DNA of 64,000 nt from Bactrocera neohumeralis (Eukaryota; Arthropoda; Insecta; Diptera; Tephritidae). Positions 23,544 to 35,900 of the stretch are shown here, piece after piece. Location: NCBI RefSeq assembly GCF_024586455.1, contig NC_065920.1:15772144-15836143 (forward strand), in the 5' to 3' direction. Every line of letters begins with the position of its first letter. The stretch's first letter is position 1. The notes under the pieces were generated by a model. It was not told the origin of the DNA. It was given only the letters and a program-made list of their open reading frames with translations, and did no database searches. The translations under genes were made by a program, and so were the position numbers.

Positions 23544-23700
23544 TGTTGTTGTTGTTGTTGTAGCGGCAGAATTCTGCCGAGTTGATAGTTCTTGGCCGGA
23601 TAAAAATACGGGTCCGTTTCGGTTGCGGAGACCCAACTGTCGTGGGACCAGAGGGTGTATTCATTCCGAAGGACGACAGGAGATCGCATGCGACGGCTAA
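23544..23700 (+). repeat. SINE-like (TTG)n-CGGCAG dispersed element
   Basis: (GTT)n, then TAG and the 16-bp perfect palindrome CGGCAGAATTCTGCCG (23564-23579), then CTTGGCCGGATAAAAAT, CGGGTCCGTTTCGG and CAACTGTCGTGGGACC. Copies are at 37362 (+), 42883 (+) and 43198 (-). Confidence 0.75.
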
Positions 23701-23859
23701 GGTTTTCAGTATAATTTATATTTTTTTTAAGACATTAAAGAGACTACACTTAGGAGCAGTATTCCAAGAAACCGAGTCTTAAGAGCACATCATGCCTATT
23801 AAAAAGGTCTGTAAGTTGATACTGCCATGCACACTCTTGTCCTGGCTCGAGAAGGTCAT

Positions 23860-24990
23860 AAAAAACATAGAGTTTGCAGTAGGAAACTTTTTCGATATGG
23901 AGGGGCTTTCAACAACGTATTGCCGGAAGCGGTCATTAGAGTTGGGAATAAATTCGAACCTTAAGCATCTCAATTTCGAATTTCTTTGCGATAAGACGGT
24001 CGCGGCGTATTGAGGTAGTGTGTGGGCACAAGGAAATGTAAATAGGGGCACCCCACAAGGGAAAGTTCTTTCGCCACTTCTCTAGATCATGGTAGCTAAT
24101 AATCTTCTTGAAATCTTTGAAGAAGTCGGCTGACCGGTGTTTGCCTAAGCCGGCGTTGGAGGAGTCATGATTGCGGAAATTTTTTCGAATACCATGAACG
24201 AATTAACTCACGGGTACCCTAGCATCGTAAGCAGCTGGGTTTCTGAGATCAGCCTCTACCCTAAGTCCTTAAAAACCAAAGGGTACTAGAGAGTTCAAAA
24301 TCCCGAAGGCGTTTCTATCATAAATGGAGAGAACGCTCATCGGCCTGTTGCCAGAGCAACAGCAGAGACAACAAGTAAGGAATCGGTTACCCTGTTTTGC
24401 TGCAGAGGAGCCATTGGTAAAAGATAGCGACATTTACCCAAAATAGGTCTTTGGCTGTATGAAACAACACTTAAGCTTATAATGTTCAGCAGGATTCTTG
24501 TTCGGTAGAAACTGGACGCGAAAACTGCTCTCAGACAGGGATGCATCTGGCGGTGAGCCTTTTTACGGATGAATCAAAGCTTGCGTAGATGGTTGGTGGA
24601 AAAGTACACTATTGGGAACTTTGAATCGACTTCAGTTTTAGGCTTCCTGACCCCTGTTAAACTAATAAACTTACTAGAACAAGTACTTCTTTCTCAACAA
24701 CTGCGGAATGGGAACCAGTGGCTTCTTGTGGTTTACTACTGGACTGTTGGCCTTGGTCTTAGACCAGCACAGCAAGCGTTGGTCAACTACCAGTAGTTGC
24801 ATTAGCTCTTCGAAGAAAGATGAGATAGAATCACTTCTACACTTCGTTCTCGAATGTCTAGCTTAGTCTAAATCAAGGCAAAAGCAACTATCCAACTAAA
24901 GTAATTTTTTCGCTTGGCTTCGCAAAGGACTGTACATAATAGTCTAAATGTGATCCGCCGTCATTCTGACGAATCAGCCACCTAACCTAA
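23860..24990 (+). mobile_element. I-group LINE, decayed RT plus RNase H plus 3' tail
   Basis: RT words NSNLKHLNFEFL and GNVNRGTPQGKVLSPLL at 23940-24080; a decayed YADD region follows. RNase H/C-terminal remnants (LRRWLVEKYTIGN, LVNYQ) are at 24560-24800, and the element ends with CACCTAACCTAACCTAATC at ~24970-24990. It corresponds to the copy at 2.15-2.95 kb. Confidence 0.72.
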
Positions 24991-24994
24991 CCTA

Positions 24995-26150
24995 ATCTAC
25001 ATAAACCAAAGTATTTCTTGAGAGGTGACCTTTTACATGTCCGGTTCCAGGTCCAACCCTTTTTATAGGGAACATTATATTGGGACAACTAACAGACATC
25101 TTTTGTCAAGCTTGAAAACTTCCGAAGTTAATTCTCTTGCCTGATATCCTCTTTGGGAATAAACGAGTTTCACTCATGCATGTTGCTAAAATCAATTCAC
25201 TAACTGAAAGCCTACAATTCAATAGACTTTGTCTAGTGCCAGTGATTACATAATAAGACCAATTTGCGTTTCCGGGTTCAAAATGATACAGGTACTCTAT
25301 TCATAAGGCATGATTATAAGAAAAGAGAACAGTCCGTTCTATATTATACAAAAGAAGGCAAAGCTAAGTACCTCGCAACTCAATCCAGGCTTGTCCGACA
25401 TTTTTTTTTTACTTTAATGACTTACTAATGCTTTTATGTTACTATATAAGTGATAACGTATTTTCATATACACATATAACGGTATATGCGGTGATAGTTA
25501 TGCATGTTATATATGTTCTTAATGCCATGGCTGAATGCATTCCAGCTTTGTGTGGGCGTCTAGTGCACGTTTGACCTCTCACATTTCGCTCTCGTATGTG
25601 TGCAATTTGTCGTTTTCTCATATTTTACTTTTACTTATCTTTTTATGGTATGCACTTTTGTGTCACTTAGTGAAATGAAACGTAACGAATGGGCAATGAC
25701 ATTTTTATGCGACATTCTGTCGTTTGAAATTTTGTTCTGTTGCCATTTTCTTTGGTGCACCTTATTTGCTTTTCATTTTTCGTTTCTTTTTTCATACATT
25801 TCATCTCGCATTGTTTCAGTGTTTTTGCGATGTCACATTTTCCGACAAATGCAATCAGTTTTCATTTATTTTCCTCTTAACATAGCGTTATATGTATGTA
25901 TATATTTTTATTTTATACTCTTTTTCTCCTCTTTTGTTTAATGCAAACATTTGCATTTTCATGCTGTTCTCCGCTTTATTATTGCAATTTTGGCTCTTTT
26001 TCTCGTTTGTGCTGAGAAATTGTTTCGCAATTTGTGGCAGATTCAAGCACATAACTGTTCCATTCGAAAAATATGCGCGCAATCAAAGATTTTATGGAAG
26101 GGGGCTTTATTAAAGAAGTAGGCTGAAGAAAAGGCGTCCCTAGAAATGGT
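24995..26150. other. Spacer, partly repeat-derived
   Basis: 25000-25400 has no identifiable domain. 25420-26100 is T-rich non-repetitive sequence whose ORF (25600-25941) is Phe/Cys-rich simply because of base composition. Confidence 0.3.
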
Positions 26151-26515
26151 AAAGTTAGATGGCTGATCCCTCAGTAAGGCAGGGGTTCACACTTAGACTG
26201 TTATATACTACAGTCATTTGTAAAGCCAGTCGAGAGAACTATTGTATTTGGATATCAGCTATAGGCAGAAACGATCTAAACATCACAATCTGCTCATAAA
26301 TCTGCTTAGATCTTTTAGTTATATTTCCGCTATTTTACCTGGATATATAGAAGAACGGAGGATGGAGTCATATGTGTGAGGAAAGTTCTCTGATTGCCAT
26401 TCACTTGAGAGTGCCCAGAAATAATTCTTTTACATATGGTTCAAGCAGTTCACATATTCCGGTCTTAGACCAAGTATCCTCTGGGTAGCCAAAGAACATC
26501 CGTTTGAAGGCGAGT
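26150..26515 (-). mobile_element. I-group LINE 3' end fragment (reverse strand)
   Basis: The minus strand ends in GGGATCAGCCATCTAACTTT, the same 3'-end words as the element ending at 18.0 kb. The remainder is 3'-UTR-like (CCAAAGAACATCCGT-type word near 26490). No clear coding motif. Confidence 0.45.
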
Positions 26516-26518
26516 TAA

Positions 26519-27360
26519 GTGATAAGGAGAAACCACATGGTTGTCCTTAAGTGGAAAATCCTTAAGTGGAAAGGTGCCGCTGCCCAGCTGGTTGATGTCC
26601 TCGTTAGAGTGAAGGCGGACATTACCGCCGTCCAAGAAATGCGATGGACGGGACAAGGACTGAGGCGAGTGGGTCCTTGTGGCATTTATTACAATGGCCA
26701 TATAAAGGAGCGCAAATTCAGTGTGGGATTCGTGGTGTGAGAAAAATTACGTCGCCGAATCCTGGTATTAAACCCGGTGTATGAACATCTAGCATTAAGG
26801 GAAGGTCCTCAACATATCGCTGATATGCGCCCACGCTCCGACGGAAGAGAAGGACGATGTGAACAAAGATGAATTGTATGAGCGCGTGGACCGCACCTAT
26901 TACAGCTGCCCCCGCAGCGATGTCATGACGACTTTAACCCCAGGGTAGGCAAAACAGGTATCGTTGGCACTACGGTCGGTAAATTCAGCTTACATGATGA
27001 AATATCCCCAAATCTGTTGAGGCTGATCGACTTCGCCGGGGCCCGAAATACGGTTATCTGTAGTACTAGATTCCAGCATAAGAAAATTCATCAAGCCACC
27101 TAGCTGTCTCTGGATCGAAAAGCCACTAAACAGATCGATCATGTGGTATTAGGCGGAAGCCACGTCTCCAGTGTTTTAGATGTGCGTACGCTCCGAGGTT
27201 CTAACATTAACTCGGACCATTATCTTGTTATCCAATCCCAACAGACAGCCGAACGATTTTCTACTCGACTTGCACTCCTGCTCTCTGAGAGCACTCATCA
27301 GCAACTCGGTATAAGGGAACTGTGGAACGGCATTTCAAGCTCCTTACGTACAGCTGCAAT
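26519..27360 (+). mobile_element. RTE-like LINE fragment, APE endonuclease domain
   Basis: Reads KADITAVQEMRWTGQG (catalytic E in VQEMRW), YYNGHIKERKFSVGFVV, a decayed CAHAPTEEKDDV, then GKFSLHDE.SPN.LRLIDFA, QIDHVV, RGSNINSDHYLV (the SDH motif) and RELWNGISSSLRTA. This is the 5' half of the family whose RT half lies at 14.6 and 40.9 kb. Stops and frameshifts are present. Confidence 0.88.
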
Positions 27361-27760
27361 TTTTGGGACTCAAGTACCTGTCCTAATAAGCTCATCAGCC
27401 TTACTGTTTCCTGCAAACCCGCTGTAGCCAGGCACTCCAAAGATATCTAATCATAAATAACTCGATGTTAGGATAAGAAGTCTAGACTTTCTTTCACTAC
27501 TCTTGCGCGTACATAGGCAGCAAAGTAATCGCTGCCCTACTATTGGAGTAAATGGTCACCAAAATGAATAAGGCTGCGCTCCGGGGTAGTAGATCTTCGG
27601 CTAACTTTATGACAGCAACCTCCGATTGGAGGACGCTGCAGTGGTCAGTAAGCCTAAAACTGGAGCTGAAGCAAAGTCCCGACAATGTACTCCGCCACCA
27701 ACCCACGCAAGCTGAGATCCTGTAGCAGAGAAACGACATATAGAAATATGTTCGGTGGCC
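27360..27760 (-). mobile_element. I-group LINE fragment, RNase H (reverse strand)
   Basis: The minus strand gives SSFRLTDHCSVLQSEVAVIK and ILVTIYSNSRAAITLL, then the decayed WVPGYSGFAGNSKADELIRT. It abuts the RTE endonuclease fragment in opposite orientation. Confidence 0.8.
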
Positions 27761-29095
27761 TGGTAATTGGTGGTCATCTAAGTACTCAGATTCTCTGAAT
27801 CATGTCATTTCAGCTAAGCACTTAAAATCACTTTTATTAGCAGTTTTCCCCAAATAAGTATTTAAGCCGATCTGGCACCAAAATGTTTACGCCGAAGAGT
27901 CAATAAAAATACAACATGCACACACTTAGCTGTGATTTAAAAAATTCTAGCTTTCAATCTGTCAAAACGAACAAGCTTTTAAAATTTTAAATCACAGCAA
28001 AATTTTGTTTGTTGCTGCTAAACCTGTCATGCCACTCACACCAACACATGCACGCAAACACACTAGCACACTTCGCTTGGTTGCCAAAATGCCCGTAATG
28101 CGCATCTGCATAATATTATGCAACATTTGTAGCACTGTCTTCTTCCTGCTCCACCTCTCACCCCGCCCTTTAAGCTGCAATATTTGGCTGCTCATTTTTA
28201 CCGCTTATATTCTGGTCTAGCTGCGAGCGTGTGTATGTGCGCTATTCCTACTTTGTATTTGCATTTACCATCCGTTAGCTTCTCATTTTGCTTATGTTCT
28301 TAGCAGCCGCTTCTACAGTTTTCATGTGTATATTTGCATCATAATCTACAACAACAAAATCCCCTATTTATTTTCACTTAAGCTGCATGCAACAACAGCG
28401 GCAACAATATGATAAATATACGTATATACACGCACTCAGCTTGTCTACTTACTCTCGAGCGGAAGTGTAAGAAAAGCTGGCATAAGCAGCCGTAAAAAGT
28501 GTAAGCGTTGTAAGGCGTCGGTGAAATTGCAGCAAAAAAATGCACTGCTTTCGTACCTGCTGTGCAACATGCAAAATAGGCAACTTCTGCTTAGCGCCTT
28601 GAAATATGCATTATTAACTCAACTGGTGTATTGTGTTTAAAGTTAAATTTTTCGTAAATTTTTTGCATTATTTTATTATTTTTTTTTTTTTTGTGAATAC
28701 ATTTCATTTGCTTTTCAAAAATAGTTAAGTGGCTGGAGTCCACCAGCAGCATCCTTAAAGCTTTAAAAATATATAAACAAGAACGTGATTTCAGCAGCTG
28801 TATGCATAGGAAATAATATACAAAGCATTTATTTGGCGCCTTTTCAAAGAATTTCAACGCGCTGAAGTAAAATATTTTGACTTAGGCACGACAACACTGA
28901 AAAATTATAAAATTTTCAAATAATTATGAAAGTTAAATTCATTTTTCAGACTCCCTCGAAATTTTTTTTTACTTTGGCACATCAAGTGCTAATTGAGCCC
29001 GATAGGGCTGCACTCCTACCTACCTATGTGTTCAAAACTTAACAGGAATTTTCTTTTTTTTTTGAAAAATATTTATTCATATTGTTTATTTCAAA
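27760..29095. other. Non-repetitive island
   Basis: No gene or repeat recognised. An 18-bp poly-T is at ~28675. ORFs at 28005-28220 and 28591-28857 lack features. Confidence 0.3.
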
Positions 29096-29235
29096 AAAAA
29101 GCGGTAACTTTGTTTGCACCGAAGCTATACCACCTTTCACAAATACAAAAATTCCTTACAAGGACTATGATTTGGTTCAGTTTATTTTGGTTAGTTTTTA
29201 TGGCAGCTATATGGTATAGCTAAATCGAGCTCCTG
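29096..29235 (+). repeat. TATAGC-family dispersed repeat, fragment
   Basis: GGTAACTTTGTTTGCACCGA and AGCTATACCACCTTTCAC open the family; TTTTATGGCAGCTATATGGT and ATAGCT close this copy. Confidence 0.7.
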
Positions 29236-29261
29236 ATAGAAGACTCCACCTTCTACCCTCC

Positions 29262-29610
29262 CTCTTAAAACGGATGATGTTGTTGTAACGGGTACCTACT
29301 CCCAGTTGAGATGGTAAGGATTAGATAAGTTATAATTGAGGTCATCCAACGATAGACCCAGGAAACGTGCTGTTTCGATGGTGTTAAACCATAGGGAGAG
29401 GGGTGTCGGATGTGTGGGGTTAGCAGGACATGCAAAGAGGTGACTAATGGCATGCGAGGACTTTTTGCACGCTTGACATATGTTTGATATGTCAGGGTCG
29501 ATTCTGCCTGCTCGGCACCCTCATATACCCAGCTTCCCTTAAGTCTAATAGCACCCTTCACCATAAAGCACCTTCGAGCTAATTCTACAAGTCCAACGTG
29601 TAAAATAACA
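29262..29610 (-). mobile_element. Jockey-type LINE C-terminus (reverse strand)
   Basis: The minus strand encodes KKSSHAISHLFACPANPTHP, then TPLSLWFNTIETARFLGLSL and DDLNY before a stop. It is a characteristic jockey-clade ORF2 end (HLF.CPA.PT, LSLW, ETARFLGL). Confidence 0.88.
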
Positions 29611-29639
29611 TTGAGTGCCTTGGTTAGTCTTGTCTTTAG

Positions 29640-30290
29640 CGCGCCACACTGGCCGATGAGTGTCGCTTTTTGACCCTATAAAACGGTTTGGTGTGGTTTA
29701 TGGTCCGTTGGAATCATAGGCCCATATTTCATCAAAAATGATGCAGGTGAGAACGTAACTGTCAATGGCCACCTTTTTCGCGCCATGATAACTTACTTTT
29801 TGATGCCTGAAATTGAAGCTCGTGATCTCGGCAACATTTGGTTTCAACAAGACGGCGCAATTTCCACACATTGCATCAATCAATAGATTTATTGAAAGAA
29901 CACTTCGGTGAGTATATAATTTCACGTTTTGGGACGGTCGATTGGCCACCAAGATCGTGTGATATCACACCGTTAGATCTTTTCCTGTGGGGATATGTAA
30001 AGTCTAAAGTCTATACGGATAATTGCGCTTCTATTCAAGCCTTGGACAAAACATCACACTTGTCATTCGCCAGTTAGCAGTCGAAATGCTCGAACGAGTG
30101 CTCGAAAATTGAACTCTACGGATGGACCATCTGAGACGTGGCCGCGGCCAACATTTTTGAAAAAGATAATCTTAAAAAAATAAATGCCAAAGAATGTTCT
30201 TTGAATAATAATAAACATTCCCCATTAAATTTGAAGTTTCTGTGCTTTTTTTAAGTAGGGACTCTCGAAAGAGACAACCTTTTATAAGGC
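29640..30290 (+). mobile_element. Tc1/mariner (IS630-type) transposase fragment, catalytic domain
   Basis: In shifting frames: DECRFLTL, GLVWFMV (VTVWCGL-like), the second catalytic Asp in the FQQDGA motif (~29845-29865), then HQSIDLLKEHFGEYIISRFG, VDWPPRSCDITPLDLFLWGY (third acidic residue), YVKSKVY, and a C-terminal NW.LRMDHLRRGRGQ. It is inactivated by frameshifts and a stop. Confidence 0.85.
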
Positions 30291-30299
30291 GACAAATAC

Positions 30300-31180
30300 C
30301 TTCCTCACTCTATCCTCAATGTTTGACTTCCATTGACAACTTCCTATCCAGTATAAGCCATTACAGCATTAAGTCAAACCATATTAAATTCTTTAGCACC
30401 CAAACATGGAATTGAAAATTCTTTACATAGCATGCAAGTATCTATGTATACCACAGAGAATAATATTGCGCTTTGAGAAAAAGTTTGGCAAATGCAAAGT
30501 AAATACTCAACGTACGAAGCGAAAAAGTTGCAGCTGTGAACTCGAATGCGCTTTTTGTTTTGCCAGAAGTTTTTGTGCATATCCGCTTTGAAAATACGCA
30601 CCAAAAGATGTTTCAAATTAACCACCAAAAACCGGGAAAGAAGTGAGCCAATCAACTGAGCAACTCTGAACAAGCAGAAGGCAGCAGGCGGCAGCCAACG
30701 GTCCATTCGCGGACGAATCATTCATCTTTGTCGCTTTGGTCAAAGAGCGCGCTTTTGACTGCCTGCAACTGCAACTTTACTATTCAAATGGAAAGTACAT
30801 ATAACCATATATAACTGTACTATATATAGCTGTATATATATTTGTACGTAAGTACGCAGGTGCACCACGAGTCAAGCACTATAATTCGCGGACGCTTGTA
30901 AAAAATCAGCAGCATTCGGCTGAAAAAGATGAGTTCACAAACAATTTAGCAGCAAGTTGGTTGCGCCGCCACCAAACGAAACCGGGTCAAATGCCGTGCA
31001 ACACTGCAACAAAAGGATGCAAAGATGCGGCGAAAGAAGCTACCGCCAATGGATGAGGCAAAGCTCAAGGCAATGAATGCACATAATTGAGAAGAAACAG
31101 TCGTTGGCTCGTTTCGTTACACGAAAAAAATTACGAAAATATATGAATGCATGTAGGTAAGAGTGAAATGTTGAAAGTAC
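30300..31180. other. Non-repetitive island, GC-richer centre
   Basis: 30600-31090 is AGC/GCA-rich with TATATA runs around 30805-30840. No gene is recognised. It could be a regulatory or untranslated region of a gene outside the window. Confidence 0.3.
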
Positions 31181-31189
31181 GAGAAAAAA

Positions 31190-31625
31190 ACTTATAGAAA
31201 TTTAATTGAAACCAGAGCCAAAGGTTCGGCTTGTTAGACAGATATATGCTATAGCGATTCGATCTGAAAAATCTATTCGGATATTGTTGCATTGCTTTTG
31301 ACAAATATCTCGTCAATCACTCGATTCCGATCGTTCAGTTTGTATGACATCTATATGCTATAGTCCGGTATCGTCAGTTCCGACAAACAACCAGCTTCTT
31401 GGGGAGAAAATAACGTGTGCTAAAGCTCAGGACGGTATCTCAAAAACTCAGGGACTAGTTCACCTATATACAGACAGACAGACGACGTACGAAAATGCCA
31501 AATCAACTCATCTCGTCACGCTGATCTTTCATATATTATAGGGTCTTCAACCTAACTTTCTGGGTGTTACAAACTCATGACAAACTTAATACACCCTGTT
31601 CAAGGTATAAAAACGTAGTAGAACA
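31190..31625 (+). repeat. TATAGC-family dispersed repeat, long plus-strand copy
   Basis: In order: GATATATGCTATAGCGATTC, ..TCAGTTTGTATGACATCTAT, CAGTTCCGACAAACAACC, ATAACGTGTGCTAAAGCTC, CTCAGGGACTAGTTC, ATACAGACAGACAGACG, CTCGTCACGCTGATC, GGGTGTTACAAACTCATGAC and ATACACCCTGTTCAAGGTAT. It serves as the reference copy for the family. Confidence 0.8.
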
Positions 31626-31969
31626 GTGTGTTCAATAAAACCCTTCACCCTTCTTAAAATTAGTACTTTCGACAAAAAATATAATAAAATTATAAGAAGT
31701 ATCATCTAACGGTTATTAGCTCTAGTGTTTCAGACTTTTCAAATTAATGCGCAAAGTATCAATAGTAATGTAAGGTGCTATATATTAGGCACCCTAGAGT
31801 ATCAACTCAAGTTTTTGATTTCGAGCGAGAGTTCCTTTTTTTGTGGTTATTCTGTCTGGGTATGATATAAAGCAATAAAGTCAACCGGAATGTTGAAGCC
31901 AGTTACTACAAAATCTTATATCCAAATTTATTAAGTTTATAAAGACGACATGCTAAGCACAGGTGGAGT

Positions 31970-32880
31970 TTCTTCTCCTTTCTTCGCGCAGAGAACTGAT
32001 CATTTCTAACCTTTCAGCTTCGGAGCGTCCTCCGCTGATCAGATGGCAACCAACTAATAGCAGACCTGACCTGAAGTATACACCATGGATTGAGAAAAGG
32101 TTCCCGCAATCACATGTAGATGTCATCCTTTAATCTTTAACGCAGTAAGCTCATCCGACCTCAAGATAATCTTCGATAGAGTCGACACTGTTCTCCATAT
32201 GCCCTTAGGGCATCGGAATATTTTCGCTGGCATTCAACCATTTTGGATTTGGTATTTAGCGTTGTCTTCCAATCGCCTGTGGCCCATAACCATCTTGGAT
32301 TTGGAGTTGAATGTTGTTCTCCGATCGCCTGAGGCTGATTCACCTTTTGCCTCTTGGAGGTTTTTGTGCGAGCTCTTTCGTTTCGCAGTTTTCGTTGTTA
32401 CAGTCTTACAGTCAGTGATGCAGCCCTTTCGCTACCTCGTATTTACCAGGAGGCGCCTCGGATTACCGCTGTTGCGTCTAGGCTCTGACGCGAAGTTTGC
32501 TCCTGCATATATCTTTGCTACTCAGCGGGAGCACTTCTGGCACGTCTGTAGATTTGCCGTCCTGTAGATATCTACGGAGCGGCACCGTTCATGCCCGCCT
32601 TGCGAGGATCGTCAGTGAAACCGTAACATCTAGCTTCTGATTAAGCAAGCATTTTGCCACTAGGTTTTCCCTTCCTTCTGCGCACGCCTCCGGTCCGTTT
32701 CCTTTGTAGTAGTCTGTCTCCAAGCGGCTGAGCCTACTTGAAGTGGTTGTTGTAGGCTCCACGTCATCTTCAGTACACGCCGTCTTATGAATGCCACTGA
32801 ATGCGGGAATATGACCATTGTCCCGCGCGTGCTTCTCAAACAGTGTGCGCTGCTTTAGCAAAAGAGCCTCCATGAAACGA
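31970..32880 (-). mobile_element. Unidentified degenerate coding block (possible retroelement gag)
   Basis: The minus strand has a frame at 32873-32589 (starting MEALLLKQRTLFEKHARDNG) with helical and Ser/Thr-rich segments, continuing in other frames to ~32160. It includes a ~52-bp tandem duplication at 32239-32340 (ACCATTTTGGATTTGG / ACCATCTTGGATTTGG). No domain recognised. A BEL/gypsy gag is a guess. Confidence 0.35.
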
Positions 32881-32929
32881 AACTTTCGATTAGCTCCTAA
32901 GTCTTAACCGGAACACTTACCTGCACTGG

Positions 32930-33470
32930 AAGTGTTTCAGTTTGTTTTAGTTGTTGTTTTTATTTTAGATTTCATTTTTTCGTACCCGTCCTGGTTCTTA
33001 CGATCTTTAGCTCAGCACGGCGAGCTTTCAGGTCTGGTCTTTATAAAGGGAAAACAAAAGTTACAGCCTCTTAACACTGTAAGGTCACCGTTACTTCCCA
33101 AGGCAGCAGAGTGTTGGAAAGGTTCTATTGGTACCAAGACAAATTTGCCTCCTTTCTGCAAATCATCCGATTTGCACAGGAATCGCATAACACGCTGGAT
33201 CGGGTGGTGGCAGCTCTTGGTCATCGTACGCATGCAGCCTGTAGCAATCCGTCTGAGAAACGCTGTACAGGACCACAACCCTTTTGAGAGGAACCGAATG
33301 ACGTTCCAATTAAGCCTCTGCCCGACGTCAAAGTACCTATCAATAGCAAGAGTCACAGACCTTACTGTATTATATCCAGCGGTCGACCTTCGTCAGATAT
33401 TGAGAACCGTGAAACAATTTCATATCAAATCAATTAGTCTTTCGGTCACGCCATATAACTGATAAGCTAA
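32930..33470. other. Unidentified block with ORFs on both strands
   Basis: Frames of 176 aa (+) and 114 aa (-) overlap and neither resembles a family I know. Base composition is like the adjacent degenerate retroelement, so it is probably part of the same unit. Confidence 0.3.
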
Positions 33471-34800
33471 GCAAACTAAGGATTTCGTGGAGACGTAAGA
33501 GCCGAAACATATACATATATAGTATATGAGTATTATATATTTTATTTTAAGATGTTCCAAGCAAGCAAGAGGAATGATCATTACTCTTAGGACACACTGT
33601 ACCGTTTAGCTGCGTTGCAAAAAGTAAAACTCAAAACAAAAACTCCTCGATGCAGCTGCACAGGATACTGTTGTAGGGACGGCGAATGCGAAGGCAAACT
33701 TTAATGAAAAAAGCAACATTACGAAATTGTTGCAGTTGCAATTGAAAAGTTAAATGAAATTATATGCAAAACTATAAAAATATGGTTGCAAGTAACCGAA
33801 TGGAAAGCGCGCAGAAAACGCAGCGTAAAACAATAGACAGAGCAAGCAAAAAAAACAACAACAAGAGCAGAAGCAGAAGTAAAAACAAAAAGAACAAAAC
33901 AAAAGCAAAAGAAGTATGACACAAAGAGAGAAATGCAAAAAATTCGCTTGGCAAAGGGTAAGCGGCAAACAAGCTGTTCTTTGTTGTTGTAAACGCTGTT
34001 GTTTTTCTTGTTATTTGCCTCAACTTTTTGCTGGCATCTCCAAGCATCGCACAGCAATGACTTTAAGTGGCAGTTTGACATGCGCTGAACTTAACTTCCT
34101 GCTTCGCTTTGCGTTTGTCAACTTTTTACAATGTCGCTGCAACTTTTTTTTACTGTTATTTTGTTTCTTATTGGCCGCAATTTGTTTTTTGGTTTTTTTT
34201 TTCTTTGCTGCTGGAGAATTTCTACTTCAATTTCGTTTTTAAACCGTTCACTAAATAATTTCGTACACTATAATTTGCATTTGCATTTACGTTTTCGGAA
34301 CTTTTTTCATTTTCCTTCTGAATTTTATTTGTATTTTGTACTTTTGCAAACATTTTGAATGGCGACGTGCACAGCGTTTATTGCGAGTGGCTCTCAAAAG
34401 TTTTTACAGGTCGCAGCAGCTATTCATAAGTCCTTTTTGAACTGGGCTGGGGGCGGGGTCATGCCGTAATAAGTGGCTTGAGCGCTTTATGATAGAACAC
34501 GGGATTATAATATGTAAATTCAAGTGCATTGAATTCGGCAAAAGTAAATGCTGCTGCATTAAATGGCACAAAGCGGCTTTGGAGAACATTTTTTTCGCTG
34601 TAATAAAAGGGTTTTTGATAAAACCCTCAGAGTAAAAATCATAACAATGCACATTTGCTTTTGGTTGGTTGGAAATTGTAGAAGTATGAGCATTTTTATG
34701 GCAATGCGTACACTTAGATTAAGCGCAAATAATTTAATGATATGGGCTGGACTATAGCCGTGTGAACAAGTCACTCAATATAAGTAACAGCTGAAAAGAA
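33470..34800. other. Non-repetitive island with purine/pyrimidine-skewed tract
   Basis: 33840-33930 is A/G/C-rich (AACAACAAGAGCAGAAGCAG type), which creates Phe/Cys-rich shadow ORFs on the minus strand. 34130-34350 is T-rich. No gene called. Confidence 0.35.
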
Positions 34801-34869
34801 AGGAAAGGGTTCAGAGGCTCTCTGCGCTGAGAATAACGAAAGCTTTAAGAGCAACTCCAACGGCGACTC

Positions 34870-35900
34870 ATGAATTGGTACTAAACCTGCAACCTAAAGA
34901 CCTCAAAATCGGCGAGACGACTACTGGCTGCAGGAAAATTTATATACAGAACCTTCGGGCACAGCTCACACATAGAAAAAGATGTTTTGCGTAAAGGTAT
35001 GTTAGCCACGCGCAACAACCTAAACATGTATACGAGTGGCTCGAAAATGGACGATGGAGTTGATGCTGGATTATACTGTTCAGAGTTAGGTATAAGGCAT
35101 CCTTTTAAGTTGCCGGACCACTGCAGTATACATATGTCAAGCTGAGGTCTTTGCTATTGCGAAAGCCGCGAAGCTGGCCTCTAATGCACCTGCAGGTAAT
35201 GCGAAAGTCAACATCTACGTAGACAGCCAAGCGGCAATCAAGGCAGTAACCTCGTATCGCATATCGACCAGAAGTGTCTTGGAAAGCAAGGCAGCAGTGG
35301 AAAGTGTTGCTAGAAGCAAGAAACTTCACTTCTAATTACTGGATGCCAAGCCGCAAAGGCATCGAGCGCAATGAAATAGTGGACGAGATTGCCAAGAATG
35401 GTGTACGCCTAACACCCGAAAACGTGATCAACATTGGGAAACCCATGCATTGTCTACACAACTATCTCGACAGAAGCATGGTGAAGAAAATCAAAACCCG
35501 ATGGAACGAGCTACTTGGGTGCAAAACTGCAAAAGTCATATGCAAAGCGGTAGATCGCAAGTTCATAAAATTCCTATTGACACTCGATAAAAGAGACTGT
35601 AGGAACATTATCGGAATACTGACTGATCACTGTCTCTAGGCGGCACACGCCCGCAGAATCGGGCTGAACGATCAAAAAGACTGCAGGAAATATCTAGAAC
35701 AGGGCACCAGAGAAACAATGAATCATCTCTTATGCACTTGTCCCGCATTGGAAAGACTAAACTGTAAGACACAGGGGTCTCCACGGTATAATACACTGCA
35801 GGAGGTATCGATAGTATGGCTCATCTCCTCATGGACGCAAGCAGACGCTCAGTAGATAACTTAGTTAATATCATCTGGGGCCCTATTGTATAAAAATAGA
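34870..35900 (+). mobile_element. I-group LINE fragment, RNase H and C-terminal Cys region
   Basis: RNase H is well preserved: MYTSGSKMDDGVDAG, CSIHMSSAEVFAIAKAAKLA, KVNIYVDSQAAIKAV, FYWMPSRKGIERNEIVDEIA. Then LLGCKTAKVICKAVDRKFIK, DCRNIIGILTDHC, ETMNHLLCTCPALERLNCK and PRYNTLQEVSIVWLISSW follow to a stop. Confidence 0.88.

Noticed and set aside
24970..24990. CCTAACCTAACCTAA as a possible telomeric repeat or interstitial telomere
   Set aside because: Only two to three units, always attached to LINE 3' ends, and Diptera lack TTAGG telomeres. Treated as LINE tails.
33719..34242. Overlapping Phe/Cys-rich ORFs on both strands resembling membrane proteins
   Set aside because: They arise from CAA/AGC-rich and T-rich low-complexity DNA. 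Three mutually overlapping frames look alike, which real genes would not.
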